Shown in pieces: positions 9,054-18,015 of a stretch of DNA of 64,000 bases (position 1 is the first letter of the stretch; each line of letters starts with the position of its first letter). The stretch comes from JAABRB01 sp963735025 (GTDB lineage Bacteria > Pseudomonadota > Gammaproteobacteria > Burkholderiales > SG8-39), in contig CAVTJG010000021.1 of the NCBI GenBank assembly GCA_963735025.1, forward strand, positions 14,425 to 78,424, in the 5' to 3' direction. The notes beneath the pieces were generated by a model. It worked only from the letters and a program-made list of their open reading frames with translations, was not told the origin of the DNA and ran no database searches. The translations under genes and the position numbers were made by a program.

Positions 9054-10835
9054 ATGAATATACCCAAGGGCGAAAACCCGGTCGCCATCGCGATCTCCAA
9101 GGCCCTCATTGACGGCTTCGACCGGCACTATCGCCTGTTCCGCGATTGCAGCGTGGCGGCCAAGGCGCGCTTCGAAGCCGCCGACTGGCTCGGCCAGCAG
9201 CGCGCGGTCCGCGAGCGCATCGCATTCTACGACCAGCGGGTTCGCGAGACGGTGGAGCGGCTGAAGATCGAGTTCCAGGCGGATCTCCTCGACGAGAACA
9301 CCTGGCAGCAGGCCAAGCTGCTCTACATCGGACTGCTGACGAACCACCGGCAACCCGAGCTCGCCGAGACGTTCTTCAATTCGGTGTTCTGCAAGATCAT
9401 GCACCGGACGTACTTCCACAACGACTTCATCTTCTTCCGTCCGGCGGTCTCGACCGAGTACCTGGAGTCTGATCCGCCTTCGTATCGCACCTACTATCCT
9501 CTGCGCGAAGGCTGGCGCGAGGCGCTCATGCGGATGATCCGCGACTTCGGATGGCGGTGCGAATTTGCGGATCTCGACCGGGACGTCGATTGCGTAGCGG
9601 CGGATATCGCCAGGCACCTGGGCGACGCAGAACCGGATCCGAACTGTCACATTCGTGTCCTGCACTCGGCGTTTTACCGGAACAAAGCGGCGTACGTGTG
9701 TGCCATGCTGGTCAATGGAGACCGTGAGCACGCGTTCGTTGTCCCGGTCCTGCACGACGACGGCCACCTGTGCCTGGACGCGATTCTCCTCGACCCACGT
9801 GACATCAGGACGGTGTTCAGCCTCAATCGCGCCTACGTCATGGTCGACACCGAGGTACCGTCGGCATACGCTCGGTTTCTGCGGACGATGATGCCGAGAA
9901 AACCGGGGGCCGAGCTCTACACCATGCTCGGCCTGGTCAAGCAGGGCAAGACGATGTTCTATCGCGAGCTCGCACATCACCTGCGGCACTCCGAGGACGA
10001 ATTCGTCATAGCGCCGGGCATTCCGGGTCTCGTGATGGTGGTGTTCACGCTGCCGTCGTTTCCCTACGTGTTCAAGGTCATCCGGGACGAGATCGTCCCG
10101 CCGAAGGAGACGGATCGGGAGACCGTAAAATCCAAGTACCTCCTGGTGAAACAGCATGACCGGGTAGGACGGATGGCCGACACCCTGGAGTTCTCGGACG
10201 TCGCGCTGCCCAAGGCGCGGATCAGCGCGGCGCTGCTCGCCGAGTTGCGGTGCACGTGTCCGTCGGTGCTTGAGGAGGATGAGTCGCAGGTCGTGATCCA
10301 GCATCTGTATATCGAGCGTCGTATGACCCCGCTGAACATCTACCTCGACCGGGCGAGCGACGAACAGATAGAACGTGTCGTGCGGGACTACGGCCTGGCG
10401 ATCCGCGAGCTCGCGTTCGCGAACATATTTCCCGGCGACATGCTGATGAAGAATTTCGGCGTCACGCGCATCGGACGTGTCGTTTTCTATGACTACGACG
10501 AGATCGAGTACCTCACGAACTGCAATTTCCGGAAGATCCCCGAAGCCCCCAATCCGGAGCTCGAGATGTCCGGGGAGGTCTGGTATCCGATCGCGCGGAA
10601 CGACGTCTTCCCCGAGGAATTCGGGACGTTCCTGCTCGGGAATCCGAAAGTGCGGGCGGCGTTCATGCGGCATCATGCGGATCTGCTCGCGCCGGACTTT
10701 TGGCAGGCGGCGCAGCGCAAGATCGCGAGCGGGCACGTCGAGGACTTCTTTCCCTACCCGGCCGCACTCCGGTTTCGCAATCGGTCCGCGCTCGATTCTG
10801 CGGCGCCGCGTGCGCGCGAAGTCGCGTCGGCCTGA
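9054..10835 (+). CDS. aceK: Isocitrate dehydrogenase kinase/phosphatase
   Basis: This bifunctional enzyme phosphorylates and dephosphorylates Icd. The 593-residue protein has the helical N-terminal regulatory region (FDRHYRLFRD) and a C-terminal protein-kinase-like fold. Lys in PYVFKVIRDE is the ATP-contacting residue, and GDMLMKNFGV followed by VVFYDYDEIEYL forms the catalytic and metal-binding region. It is divergent from icd across 214 bp that must hold both promoters. aceA and aceB are not in the window. Confidence 0.96.
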   Translation: MNIPKGENPVAIAISKALIDGFDRHYRLFRDCSVAAKARFEAADWLGQQRAVRERIAFYDQRVRETVERLKIEFQADLLDENTWQQAKLLYIGLLTNHRQPELAETFFNSVFCKIMHRTYFHNDFIFFRPAVSTEYLESDPPSYRTYYPLREGWREALMRMIRDFGWRCEFADLDRDVDCVAADIARHLGDAEPDPNCHIRVLHSAFYRNKAAYVCAMLVNGDREHAFVVPVLHDDGHLCLDAILLDPRDIRTVFSLNRAYVMVDTEVPSAYARFLRTMMPRKPGAELYTMLGLVKQGKTMFYRELAHHLRHSEDEFVIAPGIPGLVMVVFTLPSFPYVFKVIRDEIVPPKETDRETVKSKYLLVKQHDRVGRMADTLEFSDVALPKARISAALLAELRCTCPSVLEEDESQVVIQHLYIERRMTPLNIYLDRASDEQIERVVRDYGLAIRELAFANIFPGDMLMKNFGVTRIGRVVFYDYDEIEYLTNCNFRKIPEAPNPELEMSGEVWYPIARNDVFPEEFGTFLLGNPKVRAAFMRHHADLLAPDFWQAAQRKIASGHVEDFFPYPAALRFRNRSALDSAAPRAREVASA

Positions 10836-10856
10836 GCAGAGGCAGGGGGACGAAGA

Positions 10857-11354
10857 ATGTCATATTTGACATTGTTTTCGGGCATCGTGGCAGCTCGTGT
10901 CTGCGGCGGCCTGACGGCACTTTGCGCCACGATTTTCGCGACCATGCTGTCGGCAGCTCCGACCGCGGCGTGGGCCGCCGAGCCCGAGATCGAGTTGAAC
11001 GCGGGCCTCTACGTGATACGCGCCGAGGTTGTGGACGCTCCGGAAACGCGGGCGCGCGGGCTCATGTACCGGAAGTCGATGCCCGCCAATCACGGCATGC
11101 TTTTTGTCTTCCCCGACGTCGAGCGGCAATGCTTCTGGATGAAGAACACCCTCATTCCGCTTTCGATCGCGTTCCTCGACGAACATGGCGCGATCGTGAA
11201 CATCGCGGACATGCAGCCGCAGACCGAAGACAATCACTGTTCCGAGCGCCCGGTGCGCTACGCGCTCGAAATGAACCAGGGATGGTTTGCCGCCAAGCGG
11301 ATCGGCCCCGGCACGCGAGTGAGGGGGCTCGGGCAGGCCGCTTCGCAGCGCTGA
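10857..11354 (+). CDS. DUF192 family exported protein
   Basis: This 165-residue protein has a long hydrophobic N-terminus (signal peptide, cleavage near AWAAEPE, about residue 41) followed by a DUF192 domain. Visible family marks are TRARGLMYRKSMP, GMLFVF and CFWMKNTLIPLSIAF. The function of the family is unknown. A GGGGGA ribosome site precedes ATG 10857, 21 bases after aceK, so it may be transcribed with aceK. Confidence 0.88.
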   Translation: MSYLTLFSGIVAARVCGGLTALCATIFATMLSAAPTAAWAAEPEIELNAGLYVIRAEVVDAPETRARGLMYRKSMPANHGMLFVFPDVERQCFWMKNTLIPLSIAFLDEHGAIVNIADMQPQTEDNHCSERPVRYALEMNQGWFAAKRIGPGTRVRGLGQAASQR

Positions 11355-11366
11355 GTCGGGCGGGGC

Positions 11367-11954
11367 CTAGCCCGCGAAGGCCTTTTCCGCGAAATCCCAG
11401 TTCGCCAGGTTCTTCAGGAACGTCTCGACGAACTTCGGCCGGGCATTGCGATAGTCGATGTAGTAGGCATGCTCCCACACGTCGATCGTGAGGAGCGGCT
11501 TGTCGACGGTGGTAAGCGGCGTGCCTGCATTCGACGTGTTGACGATGTCGACCGAGCCGTCCGGCTTCTTCACCAGCCAGGTCCAGCCCGAACCGAAGTT
11601 ACCGACCGCCGACTTGGTAAACGCCTCCTTGAATGCGTCCACCCCGCCCCATTTCTTGCCAATCGCCGCGCCAAGCGCGCCGCCGGCCTCGCGTCCGCCG
11701 CCCGGCTTCATGCTGTTCCAGAAGAAGGTGTGATTCCAGACCTGCGCGGCGTTGTTGAAGACGCCGCCCGCCGGTGCCTTCCTCACGATGTCTTCCAGAG
11801 CGAGGTTCTCGAACTCGGTGCCCTTGATCAGATTGTTGAGGTTGGTTACGTATGCCTGATGGTGCTTGCCGTAGTGATACTCAAACGTCTCCTTCGAGAT
11901 GTGCGGCTGGAGCGCGTCCATGGCGTACGGCAGCGCGGGAAGTTTGTGCTCCAT
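11367..11954 (-). CDS. sodB: Superoxide dismutase [Fe]
   Basis: This enzyme dismutates superoxide to oxygen and hydrogen peroxide in the cytoplasm. The 195-residue protein has metal ligands His27 (in FEYHYGKHH), His in WNHTFFW, and Asp/His in DVWEHAYYIDY. The AAQVWNHTFFW and GSGWTWLV segments favour the iron form over manganese. Convergent with the DUF192 gene. Confidence 0.95.
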   Translation of the reverse strand: MEHKLPALPYAMDALQPHISKETFEYHYGKHHQAYVTNLNNLIKGTEFENLALEDIVRKAPAGGVFNNAAQVWNHTFFWNSMKPGGGREAGGALGAAIGKKWGGVDAFKEAFTKSAVGNFGSGWTWLVKKPDGSVDIVNTSNAGTPLTTVDKPLLTIDVWEHAYYIDYRNARPKFVETFLKNLANWDFAEKAFAG

Positions 11955-12061
11955 TGTCAGGCTCTCCGGGTTGGGTTTGCGGATGGGGTTCTGGGAAGCA
12001 CTCCATTCTAGAAGGCCACTCGGATCAAGGCAACCGTGCTCAAAGTGGGGGCAAGCGGGTC

Positions 12062-13426
12062 TCAGCTCTTGTCTTCGACGCGGACCTGCGCAGTCCCGCG
12101 CGCGAACGTGAGGTCGAGGTGCGCGCCGCGTGCGACCGTGGCGCTGTCGCGCACGGCGCGTCCTTCCTGGTCACGGGTGATGCTGTAGCCGCGCTCGAGC
12201 ACCGCGCGCGGATCGAGCGCCGCCAGGCTGCGCGCGAGGGCGCGAACATGTGCCTCGTGTTCGGCGATCCGTTGCATCGATGCGGCTTGCAGCCTGTGCA
12301 CGAGATGCACGGTGTGCTGCGTGAGCGGCTCGATCTGCGGAATGCGGCGGCGGCTGCGCTCGATGAGACTCGATAGGCGCCAACGCTCGCGCTCGAAGGC
12401 GCGCTCAGCGGCGCGACGGACGCCGGCGACGAGCTGGGCGAGAACCGCCGCCTGCGCCTGGATGCGCTGGGCAGGATGCACCAGGCGGCGCGTAAGGTGG
12501 TCGAGGAGCTGCATGCGCGTCTCGATGTCGCGCGCCATTCTGCGGTGCAGGCGCTCGCGCAAGCCGCTGATTGCTGAAAGCAAATCGGTGCGCGACGGGC
12601 TGGCGAGCTCGGCCGCGGCGGTCGGTGTCGGAGCGCGCCGATCGGCGGCGAAATCGGCGATGGTGAAGTCGGTCTCGTGGCCCACGCCGACCACGACTGG
12701 CATCGGACACGCGCGGATCGCCCGCGCGACGCGCTCGTCATTGAAGGACCACAGGTCCTCGATGCTGCCGCCGCCCCGGCACAGGATGAGCACGTCGCAT
12801 TCGCCACGCCTGCCGGCGCTCTCGAGTGCCGCAACGACCTCCGTGGCGGCTCCCTCGCCCTGCACCGCAGTCGGGTACACGATCACTGGGATCGACGGAT
12901 TGCGCCTTGCAAGAGTGGTCAGGACGTCCCGCAGCGCCGCAGCGCGCAATGACGTGACGACCCCGATCGCTCGCGGAAAAGCGGGTAGTGGCCGCTTGCC
13001 CGCTTCGGCGAACAGACCCTCGGCGGCGAGGCGGTCGCGCAGCCGCAGGAACGCCTCGTGAAGCGCCCCCAGTCCGGCGCGCCGCATGAATTCGATATTG
13101 AGCTGGAAATCTCCGCGCGGCTCGTACAGGGTGACGGCCGCCCGGACTTCGACTTGCATGCCTTCGCGAGGTGTCCAGTCAAGTACTTGCGCCCGGTGAC
13201 GGAACATGACGCAGCGCACCTGCGCCTGCTCGTCCTTGAGCGAAAAGTAAGTGTGTCCCGAACGCGCGAGGGTCAGGTTCGACACCTCGCCTCCGACCCA
13301 GAGCAACGGAAAGCGGGTCTCCAAGAGATCGCGCACACTGCGATTGAGGCTCGAAACACTCAGGACCGAGTCGCCGGAGGACGCGAAATCCCGCGCCAGA
13401 TCTGAGTTTGCGGGCATTTCGTTCAT
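12062..13426 (-). CDS. xseA: Exodeoxyribonuclease VII large subunit
   Basis: This is the catalytic subunit of the single-strand-specific exonuclease ExoVII. The 454-residue protein has an N-terminal OB-fold (FPLLWVGGEVSNLT), a central catalytic domain (GVVTSLRAAALRDVLTTLARR; LCRGGGSIEDLWSFND; GVGHETDFTIAD) and a long coiled-coil C-terminus. ATG 13426 or the in-frame ATG three codons later could be the start. The small subunit xseB is not adjacent. Confidence 0.95.
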   Translation of the reverse strand: MNEMPANSDLARDFASSGDSVLSVSSLNRSVRDLLETRFPLLWVGGEVSNLTLARSGHTYFSLKDEQAQVRCVMFRHRAQVLDWTPREGMQVEVRAAVTLYEPRGDFQLNIEFMRRAGLGALHEAFLRLRDRLAAEGLFAEAGKRPLPAFPRAIGVVTSLRAAALRDVLTTLARRNPSIPVIVYPTAVQGEGAATEVVAALESAGRRGECDVLILCRGGGSIEDLWSFNDERVARAIRACPMPVVVGVGHETDFTIADFAADRRAPTPTAAAELASPSRTDLLSAISGLRERLHRRMARDIETRMQLLDHLTRRLVHPAQRIQAQAAVLAQLVAGVRRAAERAFERERWRLSSLIERSRRRIPQIEPLTQHTVHLVHRLQAASMQRIAEHEAHVRALARSLAALDPRAVLERGYSITRDQEGRAVRDSATVARGAHLDLTFARGTAQVRVEDKS

Positions 13427-13609
13427 TCTAAGCTATCCACATGCGCGTGATCGGTGCCGCCATGCCAAGGGCATGCTGGCGCTTGCCGCGCCTTCCCTCG
13501 GAGGAATGCCGTAAGATATTGAGCGATATAAGGAAAATTATGCGCTACCTTTTTTGGCAGCGATCCAAAAATCCTTGCATGCACTCCACTTAGCGATTCT
13601 TCTGACAGA

Positions 13610-13644
13610 GTATGCACAGCATTATCCACAGGAATTGTGGATAA
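13610..13644. promoter_or_regulatory. Inverted pair of perfect DnaA boxes with a nearby near-match
   Basis: TTATCCACA at 13622-13630 and its exact reverse complement TGTGGATAA at 13636-13644 are both perfect consensus DnaA boxes, facing each other across five bases. GTATGCACA at 13610-13618 is one base off TTATNCACA, and CTATCCACA at 13433-13441 is one base off TTATCCACA. The stretch just left of the pair (13515-13560) is AT-rich. This may be a DnaA-controlled promoter, a DnaA-binding locus or an origin-like site; none is shown. Confidence 0.6.
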
Positions 13645-13723
13645 AAGCAGAGCCCCCGGTGACGCGATTGTCATCCAGCAATGTGCTGATAGCGAATGCA
13701 TCCCGCGCCGCGCGCACTTCGCC

Positions 13724-13753
13724 AAGTTGTCCTGCCGAAAGTTGTCTTGCCGA
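13724..13753. repeat. Two 15-bp direct repeats upstream of exbB
   Basis: AAGTTGTCCTGCCGA and AAGTTGTCTTGCCGA stand head to tail with one mismatch, about 55 bp before the exbB start. They could be a regulator-binding site or a simple tandem duplication. Confidence 0.6.
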
Positions 13754-13806
13754 AAGCAGGATGCGTCGCTAAAGTCCTCTGCTTCGCGTAAAGGGAACCG
13801 TGCCGA

Positions 13807-14412
13807 GTGTTTGCAATCATCGAAGCCGCCGGCTGGCCGATCTGGCCCCTGCTCGTCGCGTCCGTGATCGCGGTCGCGCTGATCATCGAGCGGCTGATCG
13901 TGCTGCGCCGCGAGAAGATCGTGCCAAGGGCGCTGCTCGGGCAGGTCGTCGACGCCTATCGCAAGCAGGGCGTCAGCGCGCAGCTGCTCGAGAATCTCTA
14001 TCAGGACTCCCCGCTCGGACGCGTGCTGGCGGCCGGGATGCGCAACCACAAGGCTCCACGCCCGGTAATGAAGGAGGCGATCGAGGACGAGGGGCGCAGC
14101 GTCACGCACGAGCTCGAGCGGTTTCTCACCACACTTGGCACCATCGCCACGATCAGCCCGCTGATGGGACTGTTCGGAACGGTGGTCGGGATGATCGAGA
14201 TCTTCGGATCGCAGAATCCGACCGGCAGCAATCCCTCAGCGCTCGCGCATGGCATTTCGGTGGCGCTGTACAACACTGCGTTCGGTCTGGTCATCGCCAT
14301 CCCGGCGATGATCTTCTTTCGTTATTTCCGCGGCAAGGTGGAGGGGTTCGTCGTCGACATGGAGCAGCAGGCTTCGCGATTGGTCGACATCGTCCACGGT
14401 GACCGCAGCTAG
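13807..14412 (+). CDS. exbB: MotA/TolQ/ExbB family proton channel protein
   Basis: This inner-membrane protein forms the proton channel that, with ExbD, energises a TonB- or Tol-type complex. The 201-residue protein has a membrane segment at residues 11-30 and two more around residues 105-130 and 150-175, the usual three-helix layout, with the conserved ISPLMGLFGTVVGMIEIF segment. It starts at GTG 13807. exbD follows 11 bases later. No tonB or tolA is present, so TonB versus Tol partnership is open. Confidence 0.92.
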   Translation: MFAIIEAAGWPIWPLLVASVIAVALIIERLIVLRREKIVPRALLGQVVDAYRKQGVSAQLLENLYQDSPLGRVLAAGMRNHKAPRPVMKEAIEDEGRSVTHELERFLTTLGTIATISPLMGLFGTVVGMIEIFGSQNPTGSNPSALAHGISVALYNTAFGLVIAIPAMIFFRYFRGKVEGFVVDMEQQASRLVDIVHGDRS

Positions 14413-14423
14413 AGGCGCACCCG

Positions 14424-14840
14424 ATGAATTTCCGCGGCGCGTTCAAGGAAGATCCGGAGATCAACCTGATCCCGATGATCGACGTCCTCCTGGTGATCCT
14501 GATCTTCCTCATGATCACCACGACGTACAGCAAGTTCGCGGAGTTGCAAATCAATCTGCCGAGCGCGCAGGCCGAGAAACCGGCCGAGCGGGCAAACGAG
14601 ATCAACGTGACGGTGAACGCGTCGGGGCAGTACACCATCGACCGCAAGTCGGTCACATTCGGCGACGTCAATTCCTTCGCGCAGGCCATGCGCGCGGCCG
14701 GAACAGGGTTGAAGGACCCGGTGGTCGTCATCAACGCCGACGCCAACGCCTCCCATCAGTCCGTGATCAAGGTGATGGAGGCGGCGCGCGTCGCCGGTTA
14801 CGCTCAGGTGTCGTTCGCCGTCGACGCCGCTGCGCGCTAG
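14424..14840 (+). CDS. exbD: ExbD/TolR family biopolymer transport protein
   Basis: This 138-residue protein has one transmembrane helix (about residues 18-36) containing the proton-carrying Asp of NLIPMIDVLLVILIFLM, and a periplasmic domain. It partners the preceding ExbB. In related genomes this pair is followed directly by lpxK; here a 267-bp inverted-repeat element intervenes. Confidence 0.93.
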   Translation: MNFRGAFKEDPEINLIPMIDVLLVILIFLMITTTYSKFAELQINLPSAQAEKPAERANEINVTVNASGQYTIDRKSVTFGDVNSFAQAMRAAGTGLKDPVVVINADANASHQSVIKVMEAARVAGYAQVSFAVDAAAR

Positions 14841-14856
14841 CGGGCGGTCACAAGCG

Positions 14857-15123
14857 AGAACCTATCTCATAGTCCCCCGTGAGCCGCGTTGTGGCCAAGA
14901 GCGGATGGCTGCTAGAAGGGCGACGCAGCCAAGACTGGCCGTCTTGGCAAGGAGCCTGACGACGCAGACGCCGGTCTTGGCCGCAACCCTTCGGGACCGG
15001 ACGATTTTGACCGATAACGTTGTTGCCTCCTCCTAATTTGAAATGATCAAATGTCGTCGTCGGCGCCTAGTTCTCGGCAAAATCGTCACGGTCGCGGCCG
15101 CGTGGGACTATGAGATAGGTTCT
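14857..15123. mobile_element. MITE-like non-autonomous element bounded by perfect 20-bp inverted repeats
   Basis: AGAACCTATCTCATAGTCCC at 14857-14876 is exactly repeated in inverted orientation at 15104-15123. The 267 bp between and including them contain no convincing open frame. No clear target-site duplication is seen at the borders. The form is that of a miniature inverted-repeat element moved by a transposase encoded elsewhere. It separates exbD from lpxK in an otherwise collinear gene string and may supply or block transcription of lpxK. Confidence 0.8.
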
Positions 15124-15201
15124 AGTTGTCGTCGCGGCCGGCGACTTTCTCTCTAGCTCCGCCGGCGGCCGCGCGGGCCGGCGCTTGCAAATGGACCCGG
15201 C

Positions 15202-16179
15202 GTGGCGTTTCCGGAGCGGCACTGGTATCGGTTCTCCCTGCTCTCGGCGCTCCTGGCGCCGGCCGCGATGGCGTTCGACGCGTTCGTCCGGCTGCGTCGC
15301 GCCGCGTATCGAGCCGGAATCCTGCGGCAAGTCCGCATCAGCGTTCCGGTGGTCGTCGTCGGGAATCTGGTCGTGGGCGGCACCGGCAAGACGCCACTCG
15401 TGCTGTGGCTCGCCGCGGCGCTCGTCAAGCGCGGGTGGCGGCCGGGAATCGTATCCCGGGGCCACGGCGTGGGCGCGTCGCACGTGCGTGCGGTTCGCAT
15501 CGGTGGCGACCCGCGCGATTTCGGCGACGAGCCGCTATTGCACGCCGAACGCAGCGGATGTCCGGTGTGGGTCGGGCGGGATCGCCCGGCAGCCGCCGCG
15601 GCCTTGCTCGCCGCCCATCCCGAGTGCGATGTGATCATCTGCGACGACGGTTTGCAGCATTACGCATTGGCGCGGGACTTCGAGATTGCGGTGCGCGACG
15701 AGCGTGGCGCCGGAAATGGGTTGCTTCTGCCGGCCGGGCCGCTGCGCGAACCGGTTGGACGGCCGGTCGACGCATGGGTCGTGAATGGCGCGGCCGCGGC
15801 GCAAGGAGAGTTTGCCATGCGACTCGTCGCGGCCGGATTCAGGCGCGTGGCATCGCCCGATGCCGAGGTGCCGCTCGCTGAACTGGAGGGCAAGCGCCTC
15901 CACGCGGTGGCCGGAATCGGCAATCCCCGCCGCTTCTTCGCACAGCTCGAAAGCATGGGCCTTGCAGCACAGTCACACGCCTTTCCGGACCATCATCCGT
16001 TTCGGGCCGAAGAGCTCGCTTTTCCCGGTTGCGATTACATCCTGATGACGGAGAAGGATGCAGTAAAATGCCGGGCATTCGAAAACGACCGGCTGCTTGC
16101 GCTGCGCGTGAACGCTGTAGTGGACGCACGGCTCGCCGATCAAGTGGAGCGCAGGATTCGTGGACTCCCGGCTGCTTGA
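15202..16179 (+). CDS. lpxK: Tetraacyldisaccharide 4'-kinase
   Basis: This inner-membrane kinase adds the 4'-phosphate to the lipid A precursor. The 325-residue protein has an N-terminal membrane-associated helix (YRFSLLSALLAPAAMAFDAF), the P-loop VVVGNLVVGGTGKTP at about residue 50, and ICDDGLQHYALARD, which carries catalytic residues. GTG 15202 is the only start that keeps the family N-terminus. The last 20 bases overlap the next gene. Confidence 0.95.
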   Translation: MAFPERHWYRFSLLSALLAPAAMAFDAFVRLRRAAYRAGILRQVRISVPVVVVGNLVVGGTGKTPLVLWLAAALVKRGWRPGIVSRGHGVGASHVRAVRIGGDPRDFGDEPLLHAERSGCPVWVGRDRPAAAAALLAAHPECDVIICDDGLQHYALARDFEIAVRDERGAGNGLLLPAGPLREPVGRPVDAWVVNGAAAAQGEFAMRLVAAGFRRVASPDAEVPLAELEGKRLHAVAGIGNPRRFFAQLESMGLAAQSHAFPDHHPFRAEELAFPGCDYILMTEKDAVKCRAFENDRLLALRVNAVVDARLADQVERRIRGLPAA

Positions 16180-16342
16180 CATTCTCGTGTGCCCGATCTG
16201 CAAGGGGCCACTCATCTATCGCAAGGCGGAGCAGGAGCTCATCTGCAAGGCGGATCGTCTCGGCTTTCCGATCCGTGACGGCATCCCGGTGATGCTCGAG
16301 GAGGATGCCCGCAAGCTCGATCCCCTGGAAGAGGTCGAGTAG
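16160..16342 (+). CDS. Trm112 family small protein (YcaR-like)
   Basis: This 60-residue protein has the family pattern LLDILVCPICKGPL followed by a third Cys and FPIRDGIPVMLEEDAR. It begins at GTG 16160 inside the end of lpxK. Its place between lpxK and kdsB is conserved in many Gram-negative bacteria; its role there is not established. Confidence 0.92.
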   Translation: MDSRLLDILVCPICKGPLIYRKAEQELICKADRLGFPIRDGIPVMLEEDARKLDPLEEVE

Positions 16343-16363
16343 CCGCAGGTGGAGTAGGCGCGC

Positions 16364-17155
16364 ATGGCAGGTCTACTCAGGTTCCAGGTCGTCATTCCGG
16401 CGCGCTACGCTTCGAGCCGGCTGCCCGCGAAGCCGCTCGCGGACCTTGCGGGCAAGCCGATGGTGGTGCGCGTGGTCGAGCAGGCGCGGGCGAGCGGGGC
16501 GGCGGGTGTCTGGATCGCCACCGACCACGATGCCATCCTGGAGGCTGCTTCGGCGCACGGATGCGATGTCCTCATGACGCGCGCCGACCACGCTTCGGGA
16601 ACCGACCGCCTGGCCGAGGTAGCAGAGCGTCTCGGATTTCCCGACGACGAGATCGTCGTCAATGTGCAGGGCGACGAGCCGCTGATTCCGCCCGCGCTGA
16701 TCGGCGAGCTCGCTCACACGCTCGCGCGACGGACCGCCGCTTCGATCGCAACCGCGTGCCATCCGATTGCCGATCCGGGCGAGGCGTTCAATCCGAACGT
16801 GGTGAAGGTCGTCACCGATCAGGCCGGATACGCGCTGTATTTCAGCCGGGCGCCGATTCCGTTCGCGCGCGACGCATGGGCTTTGCAACCCGGATCGTCG
16901 GTGCCCACGGTTGTCCCGGAAGGGCTGCCCTGCTTCCGACATATCGGGATTTACGCTTACCGTGCGGCATTCCTGCGCGAATACACCCGGCTCGCGCTCG
17001 CGCCCATCGAGCGCTTCGAGGCGCTCGAGCAGCTGCGCGCGCTCTGGCACGGTCACCGTATTGCGGTGACGGTGACTGACGCCGCCCCGCCAGCCGGGGT
17101 GGATACGCCCGAGGATCTCGAGCGCGTGCGCCGTTCTTTTGATGCGGCGGTTTGA
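16364..17155 (+). CDS. kdsB: 3-deoxy-manno-octulosonate cytidylyltransferase (CMP-KDO synthetase)
   Basis: This enzyme activates KDO with CTP for attachment to lipid A. The 263-residue protein shows VVIPARYASSRLPAKPL at the nucleotide site, then VVNVQGDEPLI, RAPIPFARD and HIGIYAYR. It lies 21 bases after the Trm112 gene in the envelope gene string lpxK-Trm112-kdsB-adk. Confidence 0.96.
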   Translation: MAGLLRFQVVIPARYASSRLPAKPLADLAGKPMVVRVVEQARASGAAGVWIATDHDAILEAASAHGCDVLMTRADHASGTDRLAEVAERLGFPDDEIVVNVQGDEPLIPPALIGELAHTLARRTAASIATACHPIADPGEAFNPNVVKVVTDQAGYALYFSRAPIPFARDAWALQPGSSVPTVVPEGLPCFRHIGIYAYRAAFLREYTRLALAPIERFEALEQLRALWHGHRIAVTVTDAAPPAGVDTPEDLERVRRSFDAAV

Positions 17156-17306
17156 TGCGGTGATTTGACCCGTTAATCCGAAGCGGGTAAGTTCGGCGAC
17201 GCGACGGGGTCTGCCCGGGCAACGGGTTGGTGCGCCGCTGCCGATTTCTGCCTGCAGGTGCGCCTCGCCGGTTCCTCTCGCCGATTCTTCTTCGCGGAGC
17301 AAGTTT

Positions 17307-17960
17307 TTGAGACTGATACTCCTGGGGCCGCCCGGGGCGGGCAAGGGTACGCAGGCGGCTTTCATCACCGAACGCTACGGCGTCCCGCAGATCTCCACCG
17401 GAGACATGCTGCGTGCGGCAATGAAGGCTGGCACCCCGGTCGGGATGTCGGCAAAGAGAGCCATGGACGCGGGGCAACTCGTGTCCGACGACATCATCAT
17501 CGCGCTCGTGAAGGAAAGGCTCACCCAGGCTGACTGCAAGAGCGGCTACCTGTTCGACGGTTTCCCGCGCACGATTCCGCAGGCCGAGGCCATGAAGCAG
17601 GCAGCCATGCGCATCGACTACGTGCTCGAGATCGCGGTGCCGGACGCGCAGATCATCAGTCGCATGGCGGGTCGGCGGGTGCACCTTGCCTCGGGGCGCT
17701 CCTATCACGTCGTCTTCAATCCGCCGAAGGTCCCTGACCGCGACGATGTGACGGGCGAGCCGCTCGTCCAACGCGACGACGATCGCGAGGAAACCGTGCG
17801 CAAGCGGCTCGAAGTCTATCATCGGCAGACGAGCCCGCTGATCGAGTACTACCGAAACTGGGCCGCGTCCGGGGATCCGCTTGCGCCAGCACATCGGCGC
17901 ATTTCGGGCGAAGGCACGGTGGAGGAGATTCGCGCGCGCTGCATCGCGGCGCTTGCCTGA
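17307..17960 (+). CDS. adk: Adenylate kinase
   Basis: This enzyme interconverts ATP plus AMP with two ADP. The 217-residue protein begins at a TTG codon because the P-loop (LLGPPGAGKGTQA) comes only five residues in and no ATG is available. ISTGDMLRAA (AMP site), LFDGFPRTIPQAEAM and the long LID region (RRVHLASGRSYHVVFNPPK, no zinc cysteines) are all present. About 150 bp with no recognised signal separate it from kdsB. Confidence 0.96.
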   Translation: MRLILLGPPGAGKGTQAAFITERYGVPQISTGDMLRAAMKAGTPVGMSAKRAMDAGQLVSDDIIIALVKERLTQADCKSGYLFDGFPRTIPQAEAMKQAAMRIDYVLEIAVPDAQIISRMAGRRVHLASGRSYHVVFNPPKVPDRDDVTGEPLVQRDDDREETVRKRLEVYHRQTSPLIEYYRNWAASGDPLAPAHRRISGEGTVEEIRARCIAALA

Positions 17961-18009
17961 GAAACGGGGCAGAACAACAGGACCATGGCGCGGTCCTCGG
18001 GCGCCACGG

Positions 18010-18015
18010 TATAAT
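18010..18015 (+). promoter_or_regulatory. -10 promoter element upstream of the pyrophosphatase gene
   Basis: A consensus TATAAT lies about 215 bp before the hppA start. No convincing -35 hexamer sits 17 bp upstream, so the promoter may depend on an activator. The implied leader is about 200 bases long and otherwise featureless. Confidence 0.45.

Noticed and set aside
8763..10736. 657-residue open frame antisense to aceK
   Set aside because: It lies opposite a strongly conserved aceK; Arg/His/Val-rich composition is that of a GC-rich shadow frame, with no recognisable domain.
13427..13806. Main chromosomal origin oriC
   Set aside because: Only two perfect DnaA boxes and no dnaA, dnaN, rpmH or mnmG next to it; reported as a DnaA-box site only.
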